Assembly: GCA_013823325.1 (NCBI GenBank)
Contig: PNLY01000012.1
Coordinates: 1-64,000 of the forward strand
Length of the DNA stretch: 64,000 nucleotides
DNA from: Methylobacterium sp.
GTDB taxonomy: Bacteria > Pseudomonadota > Alphaproteobacteria > Rhizobiales > Beijerinckiaceae
Reading direction: 5' to 3'
Part shown: positions 29,025 through 37,212 of the stretch, in pieces
Position numbering within the stretch: position 1 is the stretch's first letter
Layout: each line of letters starts with the position of its first letter
The notes under the pieces: model-generated
The model's input: only the letters and a program-made list of their open reading frames with translations
Databases searched by the model: none
What the model was told of the DNA's origin: nothing
Program-made: the position numbers and the translations under genes

Positions 29025-29720
29025 TCAATGCAATCCGGCGGCAGCAAGCGAGCTTTCGGCCAATTGCGTTTCGCTGACCTCGCCGCGCTCGATCGCATAA
29101 GCGCGGCCTGCGAAGTTGCGCAGCAGACTGGGGTTGGATTCGGTGATCAGCAAGGCGATGTCGGGATGGCTGTCGCGCAGAGCGCGCAGGGCGGCCGCGT
29201 AGCGATTGGCCAAGACCGGAGCGAGGCCCTGGAAGGGCTCGTCGAGCAGGATGACGCGGCTGCCGACCATCAGCGCCCGGGCGAGCGCCGCCATCTTGCC
29301 CTGCCCGCCGGAGAGCCCCGCCGCCGGCCTCTGGCGCAGATCGGCGAGCTCGGGCAGTACCGCATAGATGCGCTCCAGCCTTCTTACGATCTCCGCCTCG
29401 CCGAGCTTCATCACCTCGGCCGGCAGGCGGATATTTTCCTCGATGGTGAAGGTCGAGAACAGCCGGCGATCCTCGGGCGCATAGCCGATGCCAAGGCGCG
29501 GCCGCTCATGCGCCTTCACGCTGTCGAGCGGCTTGCCATCGAAGCTGATCGCGCCGCCGGTCACCGTCATGAAGCCCATGATCGCGCGCAGCAGGCTGGT
29601 CTTGCCGGCGCCGTTGCGGCCGATGAGGGCGACGGTCGCGCCCTCCTCCAGCGACAGCGAGGCCCGGCGCAGCACCTGCACGCCTTCGATCTCAGCCGAG
29701 AGCTCCTTGATCTCCAGCAT
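29025..29720 (-). CDS. livF: Branched-chain-type ABC transporter ATPase LivF (second system)
   Basis: 231 residues with Walker A GRNGAGKTSL, signature LSGGQGKM and Walker B VILLDEPFQGL. The signature continues with Lys/Met instead of Gln/Arg, a modest variant. The start lies one base past the livG stop region (TGAGATG), so translation is coupled. It completes the second importer of the window. Confidence 0.92.
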   Translation of the reverse strand: MLEIKELSAEIEGVQVLRRASLSLEEGATVALIGRNGAGKTSLLRAIMGFMTVTGGAISFDGKPLDSVKAHERPRLGIGYAPEDRRLFSTFTIEENIRLPAEVMKLGEAEIVRRLERIYAVLPELADLRQRPAAGLSGGQGKMAALARALMVGSRVILLDEPFQGLAPVLANRYAAALRALRDSHPDIALLITESNPSLLRNFAGRAYAIERGEVSETQLAESSLAAAGLH

Positions 29721-29721
29721 C

Positions 29722-30471
29722 TCAGACCCCCACCCCGATCACGGTCTCGCGCACCTCCGGATGGCTGAGGATCTCCTCCGGCGTGCCCTGATGGGCGATG
29801 CGCCCGCCGGTCCAGACCGCGACGCGATTGGCGTAGCGGGCGACCACGTCCATGTCGTGCTCGACGAAGACCGCCGTGGTGGCGCGGGCGTCGAGTACGC
29901 GGGTCAACGTGTCCATCACCTGGAACTTCTCGGTCGAGGACACCCCGCTGGTCGGCTCATCCATGAAGATCAGCTTCGGTTCGAGCGCGAGCGCGACGGC
30001 GATGTCGATCAGCTTGCGCATGCCCTCCGGCAGTTCGCGGACAATGCGGTTGCCGGTCTCCTTCAGGCCGACCAGATCAAGCAGCGCCCACATCTCCTCG
30101 GCTTTGGGGTGGCGCTGCATGGCGAGGAAGGGCGACCAGGAGCCTTCGCGCGCCGAGAGCGCCAGCAACAGGTTCTCGATAACGGTGTTGTCGAGGAAGA
30201 GCTGCGGGATCTGGAAGGAACGGCCGATGCCGAGGCGGGTGATCGCCTGCGGCGAGAGGCGCGTCACATCCTCCCCATTGAAGACCACGCGGCCGGATTG
30301 CGGCTTGAGATAGCCGGTGCAGAGATTGATGAAGGTGGTCTTGCCGGCGCCGTTCGGGCCGATGATGGCGATGCGCTCGTTCGCCATGACCTTGAGCGAG
30401 GCGCCGTTCGCCGCCTGCACGCCGCCGAAGCGCAGGCTGAGGTCGTCCGCCTCGAGGATGACGCCGCTCAT
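29722..30471 (-). CDS. livG: Branched-chain-type ABC transporter ATPase LivG (second system)
   Basis: 249 residues with Walker A GPNGAGKTTF, the RSFQ Q-loop, Walker B LIFMDEPTSGV and switch VFVEHDMDV. The ABC signature is poorly conserved: LPEGMRK replaces LSGGQ at about residue 152, as seen in some LivG-like subunits where the partner supplies the working signature. It overlaps livM by four bases (ATGA). Confidence 0.92.
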   Translation of the reverse strand: MSGVILEADDLSLRFGGVQAANGASLKVMANERIAIIGPNGAGKTTFINLCTGYLKPQSGRVVFNGEDVTRLSPQAITRLGIGRSFQIPQLFLDNTVIENLLLALSAREGSWSPFLAMQRHPKAEEMWALLDLVGLKETGNRIVRELPEGMRKLIDIAVALALEPKLIFMDEPTSGVSSTEKFQVMDTLTRVLDARATTAVFVEHDMDVVARYANRVAVWTGGRIAHQGTPEEILSHPEVRETVIGVGV

Positions 30472-31421
30472 CGCCCGCCCTCCTCGCGCTGCGGTTTCGC
30501 ACCCTTGCCCGCGACGATGCCGTAGAGGCCCGCTGGGGCGAAGAAGATGATGACCAGCAGCATGACGCCGAGCACCGCGTGCCAGGTCTCGGGCGCATAG
30601 ACCGCCGCATAGCCGCGGATGATCTGGAACATCAGCGCGCCGAGGAAGGGCCCGGCGACGCCGCCGATGCCGCCCAAAATCGCGATGAAGACGAACTCAC
30701 CGGAGCGGACCCAGTAGGCCAGCTCGGGCGTGACGTGGCCGGAAACCAGCGCGATGATCGCGCCGCCCAGTCCGGCCAGCAGGCCGGAGAGCAGATAGGC
30801 GCCGTAGAGCACCTTGCGCGGCGAGACGCCGAGATATTCTAGCCGCGTCTCGTTCGACTTGATCGCCTCCAGCGCCTTGCCGCCGGGCGAGAGCAGGTAG
30901 CGCCCGACGAAGAGCGCAGCGACGATGCAGAGCACCAGCGTGACGTAGAAGGTCGCGAGCTCGAACTGCTCGCGACCGAATTCGAGGCCGGCGAAGGTCG
31001 GCCGCGGCACGCGCTTGCCGTCGGCGCCCCCGGTGATCGGGAAGAGCTTCTCCAGCAGCGAAAAGAATACCATCGAGATGGCGAGGTTGAGCATGCCGAA
31101 GAAGATCGCGCGGTAGCGCACGACGAAGAGACCGACGATCGCGGCGAGCAGGCCCGAGGCCGCCATGCCGACCGGGATCAGGATCAACGCCTCGTGGCCG
31201 ACCTTGGCCGCGGCCAGGAAAGCGACGGCATAGGCGCTGAATGAGAAGAACAGGCCATGGCCGAATGAGACCTGGCCGGCGCGCAGCAGCACCATGATGC
31301 CGAGCGCTGCCAATCCCTCGCACAAGGCCACGGTCAGGATCACCGTCGACCAGGGCGAGAACAGCGGGAAGACCGCGAGCGCTGCGATCAGCGCGAGGCC
31401 GAAGACGAGCTGGCGCGCCAT
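30468..31421 (-). CDS. livM: Branched-chain-type ABC transporter permease LivM (second system)
   Basis: 317 residues, about nine helices, with GLAALGIMVLLRAGQVSFGH and the coupling segment LEAIKSNETRLEYLGVSPRK. I start at ATG 31421, which has GAGGA five bases upstream; a GTG at 31424 is also in frame but too close to that site. Either choice overlaps the livH stop. It pairs with LivH below. Confidence 0.92.
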   Translation of the reverse strand: MARQLVFGLALIAALAVFPLFSPWSTVILTVALCEGLAALGIMVLLRAGQVSFGHGLFFSFSAYAVAFLAAAKVGHEALILIPVGMAASGLLAAIVGLFVVRYRAIFFGMLNLAISMVFFSLLEKLFPITGGADGKRVPRPTFAGLEFGREQFELATFYVTLVLCIVAALFVGRYLLSPGGKALEAIKSNETRLEYLGVSPRKVLYGAYLLSGLLAGLGGAIIALVSGHVTPELAYWVRSGEFVFIAILGGIGGVAGPFLGALMFQIIRGYAAVYAPETWHAVLGVMLLVIIFFAPAGLYGIVAGKGAKPQREEGGR

Positions 31422-32326
31422 CACACCTTCCTCGTCTGCACGGTCGAGAACAGGCCCTGCGGACGGACCAGCAGCACGAGCATCATGATGAGATAGGGGA
31501 TCAGCACGTCGAATTCCGGCGCGAAATAGACCGCGGCCGAACGGCCGAGCCCGATCAAGAGCGCCGCCACCGCCGCACCCTCGATCCGGCCGAGCCCGGC
31601 CGTCGCCGCCACGGCGAAGGAGAGGACGAGCGTGCCGGCGCCGATGCCGGGGGTGAGCGAGGTCGTGGCCGAGGCGAGCGCGCCGCCGAGCGCCGCCAGC
31701 GATGCCCCGATGATGAAGGTGATCAGGTAGACCCGCGCCGCATCGATGCCCATCGCGGTCGCGGCCTCGCGATCCTGCGTCACCGCGACGATGGCGCGGC
31801 CGAAGCTGGTCCGGCGCAGGAAGAAGCGCAGGCCGAGCAGTACCGCAGCTGCGACCAGCGGCATCAGGATGAGCTGGTAAGTCGTGTAGAAGATGCCGAA
31901 GACCTCGACCGTGCCGAGCCAGTTCATCGGCGCGTTGGCAAAATAGGGCTGCACGCCGAAGACGACCTTCTGCGCGTCTTCCAGGATCATGAAGACGGCG
32001 AAGGTGACGATCAGCTGCAGCACCTCCTCCTTGCCGTAGACGCGGCGCAGCAAGGCGATCTCGACGAGGCCGCCGACGAGGATGCCGACCAGCGCAGCCG
32101 CGATCAGTAGCGTCGGGAAGGCGAGCCAGGTCGGCAATCCGGCCGCGCCGATGGCGAGCACGCCGGCCGCCGCGACATAAGCGCCGATCGCATAGAACGA
32201 GCCATGGGCGACGTTGACGATGCCGAGCACGCCAAAAATCAGCGACAGCCCGACCGCGACCAGGAAGATCAGCGAGCCATAGGCCAGGCCGTCGAGCGCG
32301 GCGAGGAGGAGCATTTCAGGAGGCAT
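31421..32326 (-). CDS. livH: Branched-chain-type ABC transporter permease LivH (second system)
   Basis: 301 residues, eight or nine helices. SLIFLVAVGLSLIFGVLGIV and VNVAHGSFYAIGAYVAA are the typical LivH start, and AIVAVTQDREAATAMGIDA is the coupling segment. It follows the binding-protein gene after a 140-base gap that holds a palindromic repeat, as in the first liv operon. Confidence 0.92.
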   Translation of the reverse strand: MPPEMLLLAALDGLAYGSLIFLVAVGLSLIFGVLGIVNVAHGSFYAIGAYVAAAGVLAIGAAGLPTWLAFPTLLIAAALVGILVGGLVEIALLRRVYGKEEVLQLIVTFAVFMILEDAQKVVFGVQPYFANAPMNWLGTVEVFGIFYTTYQLILMPLVAAAVLLGLRFFLRRTSFGRAIVAVTQDREAATAMGIDAARVYLITFIIGASLAALGGALASATTSLTPGIGAGTLVLSFAVAATAGLGRIEGAAVAALLIGLGRSAAVYFAPEFDVLIPYLIMMLVLLVRPQGLFSTVQTRKV

Positions 32327-32364
32327 GCGGTCCGTTCTTCAGATCTTGCCCGAGGCGCCTCACC

Positions 32365-32446
32365 GTCATTGCGAGGAGGCGAAGCCGACGAAGCAATCCA
32401 GGGCGGCAGGAGCGCTGCTGGATTGCTTCGCTGCGCTCGCAATGAC
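32365..32446. repeat. Intergenic palindrome with GTCAT...ATGAC ends (third subfamily)
   Basis: GTCATTGCGAG (32365-32375) pairs with CTCGCAATGAC (32436-32446); inside, CGAAGCAATCCAG (32389-32401) pairs with CTGGATTGCTTCG (32418-32430). This CATTGCGAG/GCAATCCAG pattern occurs in many proteobacterial genomes. It lies between the binding protein and livH. Confidence 0.8.
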
Positions 32447-32466
32447 AACGAGCACCGGCTGGTCAC

Positions 32467-33762
32467 TCACTTCGCGTAGTCGAAGGTCTCGATCGACTTG
32501 TCGGTCACGAGGTCCGGCTTCACCTTGGCGAACCAGTCGAGCGACTTCTCGCCGAGCGGCGTGGTGACCAGCTTGCCGGGATAGAGCGCCATCTTGTCGT
32601 AGACCGCGAAGGGAAACTCCGGCACGCGCTTGGTCGTGCCAAGCAACTGGTCCTCCAGCCCCTGGTGGTCTTGGCGGATGGTGATCGTGCCGGTCAGCGA
32701 CTTGAACTCCAGCCCCTCGAAGGCGGCGATGACCTCTTCCTTGCTCGGCCATTTGCCGCCGGCGCCGGCCTTCTCATAGGCCTTCACCAGGCCGGTCAGG
32801 GCCTGCTGCATGTGGAAGGTCGGGTAGATCGGGTAGACGCCAGTCTTGTCCTTGTACGCCTTGACGAAGGCCTGCATCTCCGGCGTGTCCTTGTGCTTGG
32901 GATGGCGCCAGTAATGATCGCCGCGCGAGCCGACGATCACGCCTTCCGGCAGGACATTGCCGAGCCGCTCCAGCGAGCTTTCGGCCAGAGGCAGCACGAA
33001 GGTCGACTGCTTCAGCAGGCCGCGCGCCGCCGCCTGCTGGACGAAGGTGTCGAGATCGCCACCCCAGGAGGTCGAGATCACCACATCGGGCCGCAGTGCC
33101 GAGAGGCGAGTGATCTCGGTCGAGAAATCAGGCGCGCCGAACTTAGGGAAGAGCTCGGCGACGACCTTGACGTCCGGCTTCAGCGCTTTCAGGCCGGCCT
33201 GCAGCAGCGCCCAGGATTCACGGCCCCAGGCATAGTCCTGGTTGACCACGGCGACCGATTTGAAGTCAGGCTTCACCTTCATCAGGTAGAGCAGCGTCGC
33301 CATCATCTCGGCGCCGGCATGAGCCTGCGTCCGGACAGAATATTTCCACTTGCCGTCCTCGAAGATGGTCTGCGTGCCGCAATCCCACATCACGTTGACG
33401 ACCTTGAGGTCCTCGGCGACGGGTGCGAGCGCATTGCAGGAGCCCGAGGAGATCGCCCCCAGCATCACCTGCGCGCCCTGCTCCTGCACGACGCGGCGAT
33501 ATTCGGAGAGGAGCTGGTTGGTGCCGGCGCCCTCGTCGACATAGACCGGCTTCAGGGGCACGCCGAGTACGCCGCCCTTGGCGTTGATCTCTGCGATCAG
33601 CAGGTCGGCGGCATTGCGGCCAGGCACGCCGAAGACCGAGGCCGGGCCCGACAGGAAGGTGGCGATGCCGACCACCAGTTCCTTCGGCTTGTCCTGCGCA
33701 AACGCGTGCCCTGCGAGCAGCGTGCCGGCCAATGCGGCAACCACCAGTTTCATCGTCTTCAT
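32467..33762 (-). CDS. Branched-chain-type ABC transporter substrate-binding protein (second system)
   Basis: 431 residues with a Sec signal peptide (MKTMKLVVAALAGTLLAGHA, cleavage after AFAQ). The mature protein is a Peripla_BP_6 type I fold: VVGIATFLSGPASVFGVPGR, INAKGGVLGVPLKPVYVDEG, GAISSGSCNALAPVAEDL. The larger size compared with LivK fits the branch that binds aromatic or short carboxylic acids. ATG 33762 has GGGAGGA six bases upstream; the frame's first codon at 33786 does not. It is the first gene of the operon and divergent from the CoA-transferase gene. Confidence 0.92.
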   Translation of the reverse strand: MKTMKLVVAALAGTLLAGHAFAQDKPKELVVGIATFLSGPASVFGVPGRNAADLLIAEINAKGGVLGVPLKPVYVDEGAGTNQLLSEYRRVVQEQGAQVMLGAISSGSCNALAPVAEDLKVVNVMWDCGTQTIFEDGKWKYSVRTQAHAGAEMMATLLYLMKVKPDFKSVAVVNQDYAWGRESWALLQAGLKALKPDVKVVAELFPKFGAPDFSTEITRLSALRPDVVISTSWGGDLDTFVQQAAARGLLKQSTFVLPLAESSLERLGNVLPEGVIVGSRGDHYWRHPKHKDTPEMQAFVKAYKDKTGVYPIYPTFHMQQALTGLVKAYEKAGAGGKWPSKEEVIAAFEGLEFKSLTGTITIRQDHQGLEDQLLGTTKRVPEFPFAVYDKMALYPGKLVTTPLGEKSLDWFAKVKPDLVTDKSIETFDYAK

Positions 33763-33874
33763 GAGCGTCCTCCCTGAACCTCGCATGACATCGGGCGCTC
33801 TTGAGCGGCGCCTCGTCCGGCGAAAAGGGGCGCATAGAGCCAGCAGTCGGACAAGAAGGATAAAGCGATGAAGG

Positions 33875-33907
33875 CCATAGGGTTTTTCTATGGAGCTGGC
33901 GCTATGG
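33875..33907. promoter_or_regulatory. Operator candidate with three CCATAG half-sites
   Basis: CCATAG (33875-33880) and CTATGG (33888-33893) form a perfect inverted repeat with a 7-base T-rich spacer; the inner bases also satisfy the LysR pattern T-N11-A. A further CTATGG follows at 33902-33907. The site is central in the divergent promoter region between the liv operon and the CoA-transferase operon. No regulator gene adjoins it. Confidence 0.5.
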
Positions 33908-33986
33908 CGGCCATCGCGAAACGCTATTTGACTTCATCGGGCTGACAGCGATCTCTCGCGCGGAACGGAAGGCGCGTGACTGACTG

Positions 33987-35129
33987 ATGACCAACGCTCT
34001 CGAGGGAGTCCTGGTGGTGGCGCTGGAGCAGGCCGTGGCCGCTCCGCTGGCGAGCTGCCGGCTCGCCGACGCCGGCGCCCGCGTCATCAAGCTGGAGCGG
34101 GAGGAAGGCGACTTCTCGCGCGGCTATGACGATTACGCCGGGGGCCTGTCCTCCTATTTCGTCTGGATCAACCGCGGCAAAGAATCCTGCCGGGTCGATC
34201 TCAAGGACAAGACGGACCTCGCTCTGGTCGAAGCGATGCTGGCGCAGGCCGACGTCTTCATCCAGAATTTCGCCCCCGGCGCGACCGACCGGCTCGGCAT
34301 CGGCAGCGAGGCGCTGCGCCGGCGCCATCCCAGGCTGATCACCTGCGACATCTCGGGCTATGCGCCGGGCACGCCGCACTACACCAAGAAGGCCTATGAC
34401 CTCCTGATCCAGGCGGAAGCCGGCCTCGCCGCCGTCACGGGCAGCCCCGACTCAGGTCCGACGCGGATCGGCATCTCGATCGCCGACATCGCCACCGGCA
34501 ACGCCGCCTATGCCGCGATCCTGGAGGCGCTGATCCGGCGCGGGCGCACTGGCGAGGGCTCACGCATCCAGCTCTCGCTGTTCGACACCATCGCCGATCT
34601 GATGAACGTCCCCTATCTGACGCGGCGCTACGGCGGCATCGAGCCGCCGCGGCTCGGCCTCGCTCACCCCTCGATCGCGCCCTATGGCGTCTTCCGCCTC
34701 GCCGATGCCGAGGTTCTGATCTCGATCCAGAGCGAGCGCGAATGGCAGATTTTGGCGCGCGACGTGCTCGCCGATGCCGGCCTCCTCGAAGATCCGCGCT
34801 TTGCCAATAATGTGCTGCGCGTGCGCAACCGCCCTGCCCTCGATGCCGCGATCCAGGCGATCCTTGCTACCCGCTCCTACGCCGAGACGGCGGCCGGGCT
34901 CGATGCCGCCCGTATCGCCTATGGCACGGTCTCGACCATGGCCGACCTGATCGACCATCCGGCCGCGACGGCGCTGCCCGTCCCGACGCCGAACGGCCCG
35001 ATCGAGGTACTGGCGCCGCCGGTGCTGGTCGACGGCAAGCGGGTGCCGATGCGGGCGCCGCCTGGCCTCGGCGAGCATGACGAAGCGTTGCGCCGCGAAT
35101 TCGCGGCGACGGCGGCGCGATCAGCCTGA
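33987..35129 (+). CDS. CaiB/BaiF-family CoA-transferase
   Basis: 380 residues of the class III CoA-transferase family. The conserved aspartate that carries the acyl anhydride is Asp167 in RIGISIADIATG; INRGKESCRVDLKD and FAPGATDRLGIGSEALRRRH are family landmarks. Such enzymes activate a carboxylic acid by moving CoA from a donor such as succinyl-CoA. It starts a three-gene run with an acyl-CoA dehydrogenase (1-base gap) and a hydratase, matching the make-up of the itaconate cluster of Pseudomonas (CoA-transferase, dehydrogenase, hydratase), so itaconate or a similar C5 dicarboxylate is a reasonable guess. The ribosome-binding site at the ATG is weak. Confidence 0.85.
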   Translation: MTNALEGVLVVALEQAVAAPLASCRLADAGARVIKLEREEGDFSRGYDDYAGGLSSYFVWINRGKESCRVDLKDKTDLALVEAMLAQADVFIQNFAPGATDRLGIGSEALRRRHPRLITCDISGYAPGTPHYTKKAYDLLIQAEAGLAAVTGSPDSGPTRIGISIADIATGNAAYAAILEALIRRGRTGEGSRIQLSLFDTIADLMNVPYLTRRYGGIEPPRLGLAHPSIAPYGVFRLADAEVLISIQSEREWQILARDVLADAGLLEDPRFANNVLRVRNRPALDAAIQAILATRSYAETAAGLDAARIAYGTVSTMADLIDHPAATALPVPTPNGPIEVLAPPVLVDGKRVPMRAPPGLGEHDEALRREFAATAARSA

Positions 35130-35130
35130 G

Positions 35131-36294
35131 ATGAGCATGACGACAGCCAACGATCACACCGACATCCGCGAGGCGGTGGCGAAGCTCTGTGCCGACTTCC
35201 CCGGCGAGTACTGGCGCAAGCTTGACCGCGAGATGGCCTATCCCAGCGAGTTCGTCACGGCACTGACGCAGAGTGGCTTCCTCTCGGCACTGATCCCAGA
35301 GGAGTACGGCGGCGCGGGACTCACGCTCTCGGCCGCGGCGGCGATCATGGAGGAGATCCAGCGCCAGGGCTGCAACGGCGGCGCCTGCCATGCCCAGATG
35401 TATGTGATGGGCACGGTGCTGCGCCATGGCAACGCCGAGCAGAAGCAGCGCTATCTGCCCAAGATCGCCTCGGGCGAGCTCCGCCTGCAGGCCTTCGGCG
35501 TCACCGAACCGACCAGTGGCACCGATACCACCGCGCTGCGGACGACAGCGCGCCGCGAGGGCGACCATTACGTCGTCAACGGCCAGAAGATCTGGACCAG
35601 CCGCGCCGCGCAGTCCGACCTGATGCTGCTGCTCGCCCGGACCACGCCGCGCGACCAGGTTGCGAAACGCACCGACGGACTCTCGGTCTTCATCCTCGAC
35701 ATGCGCGAAGCGCTTCAGGCCGGCCTCACCATCCGGCCGATCCGGACGATGATGAACCACGCCACCACCGAGGTCTTCTTCGACAATGTCAGGGTGCCCG
35801 CCGCCAACCTCGTCGGCGAGGAGGGCAAGGGCTTCCGCTACATCCTCTCCGGCATGAACGCCGAGCGCATCCTGATCGCGGCCGAATGCGTCGGCGATGC
35901 CAAATGGTTCATCGACAAGGCGTCGAGCTATGCGAAAGAGCGCCAGGTCTTTGGCCGCCCGATCGGTCAGAACCAGGGCATCCAGTTCCCGATCGCCAGG
36001 GCCTACGCCAATATGCGCGCCGCCGAATTGATGGTGCGCGAGGCGATCTCCCTCTACGAGGCCGGCGCCAATCCGGGCGCCGAGGCCAACATGGCCAAGA
36101 TGCTGGCGGCGGACGCCTCGTTCGAGGCGGCCAATGCCTGTATCCAGACCCATGGCGGCTTCGGCTTCGCCGAGGAATACGATGTCGAGCGCAAGTTCAG
36201 GGAGACGCGGCTCTACCAGGTCGCGCCGATCTCGACGAACCTGATCCTGTCCTATCTCGCCGAGCATGTCCTCGGCATGCCGAGAAGCTATTGA
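35131..36294 (+). CDS. Acyl-CoA dehydrogenase family protein
   Basis: 387 residues with the flavin-binding FGVTEPTSGTDTTALRT (about 122-138) and KIWTSRAAQSD, and GFGFAEEYDVERKFRETRLY in the last domain. The usual catalytic glutamate of the YEGT motif is absent: the segment reads YQVAPISTNLIL. However, Glu245 in NAERILIA stands where isovaleryl-CoA and long-chain dehydrogenases keep their catalytic base, so the enzyme may still be active. It is probably co-translated with the CoA-transferase before it and the hydratase after it. Confidence 0.88.
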   Translation: MSMTTANDHTDIREAVAKLCADFPGEYWRKLDREMAYPSEFVTALTQSGFLSALIPEEYGGAGLTLSAAAAIMEEIQRQGCNGGACHAQMYVMGTVLRHGNAEQKQRYLPKIASGELRLQAFGVTEPTSGTDTTALRTTARREGDHYVVNGQKIWTSRAAQSDLMLLLARTTPRDQVAKRTDGLSVFILDMREALQAGLTIRPIRTMMNHATTEVFFDNVRVPAANLVGEEGKGFRYILSGMNAERILIAAECVGDAKWFIDKASSYAKERQVFGRPIGQNQGIQFPIARAYANMRAAELMVREAISLYEAGANPGAEANMAKMLAADASFEAANACIQTHGGFGFAEEYDVERKFRETRLYQVAPISTNLILSYLAEHVLGMPRSY

Positions 36295-36299
36295 GCCTG

Positions 36300-37139
36300 A
36301 TGACCATCGACCATCTGAAATCCTGGATCGGCAAGACCGAAGAGGCCTCCGACCTGATCACACCGCGGCTCGTCGCAAGCTACGAGGCGATCTTCGCGCC
36401 GCATCTGGCGCCCTATGCCCAAGGCGAGGCGCCGCTCGCTCTGCACTGGTGCCTCGCGCCGCCGATCTCGCCGATGGCGGCGCTCGGCCGGGATGGGCAT
36501 GCGGCCAAGGGCGAGTTCCTGCCCCCGGTTGCGCTGCCGCGGCGGATGTGGGCCGGCGGGCGGATCGAGACGATCGCGCCCTTGCGGACCGGCGACGAGG
36601 TCACCCGCCATTCGACCATCGGCGACGTCACCTGGAAGGACGGCCGCAGCGGCCCGCTTTGCTTCGTCGCGGTCGACCATGAGCTGGTGACGGCACGCGG
36701 AGTCGCGCTGCGCGAGCGCCACAACATCGTTTACCGCGAAGCGGCCAAGCCGGGCGCCGAGCCACCATCTGCTCCAGCCCCAGCCGAGCCGCGCCCGGCC
36801 GACCTGGCCTGGACGGTCGAGGCCGATCCGGTGCTGCTGTTCCGCTATTCGGCGATCACCTTCAACAGCCACCGCATCCATTACGACCAGCCCTATGTCA
36901 CCGGCATCGAGGGCTATGCCGGGCTCGTGGTGCACGGGCCGATTCAGGCGACACTGATCATGAACATCATCGCGACGCTGTCCGGCGGCGAGCCGATCCG
37001 GCTCGACTATCGCGGGCTCGCGCCGCTGATCGCGGGCGAGGCCTTCCAGGTGAAGGCGAAGCGGCTGGACGACGGGGCGATCGCGGCCTGGACGGAAGGT
37101 GCCGACGGGCGCGTGCGGATGGAGGGCGTGAGCCGGTAG
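36300..37139 (+). CDS. MaoC-like (FAS1-type) acyl-CoA hydratase
   Basis: 279 residues with two hot-dog halves. The C-terminal half has the hydratase-2 motif FNSHRIHYD (Asn189, His191, His194, Asp196) and GLVVHGPIQATL; the N-terminal half is a degenerate hot-dog. The size and motif match mesaconyl-C4-CoA/itaconyl-CoA hydratases, which are double hot-dog proteins. It begins six bases after the acyl-CoA dehydrogenase stop. A much longer open frame runs through from 35886, but codons before ATG 36300 are the shadow of the dehydrogenase. Confidence 0.82.
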   Translation: MTIDHLKSWIGKTEEASDLITPRLVASYEAIFAPHLAPYAQGEAPLALHWCLAPPISPMAALGRDGHAAKGEFLPPVALPRRMWAGGRIETIAPLRTGDEVTRHSTIGDVTWKDGRSGPLCFVAVDHELVTARGVALRERHNIVYREAAKPGAEPPSAPAPAEPRPADLAWTVEADPVLLFRYSAITFNSHRIHYDQPYVTGIEGYAGLVVHGPIQATLIMNIIATLSGGEPIRLDYRGLAPLIAGEAFQVKAKRLDDGAIAAWTEGADGRVRMEGVSR

Positions 37140-37212
37140 TACCATCTTCCCCCGTGTCACGGTCCTGCCATGGTGCTAGCGTCTCTGCCAACACCTCGCT
37201 CAGGAGCCGATG

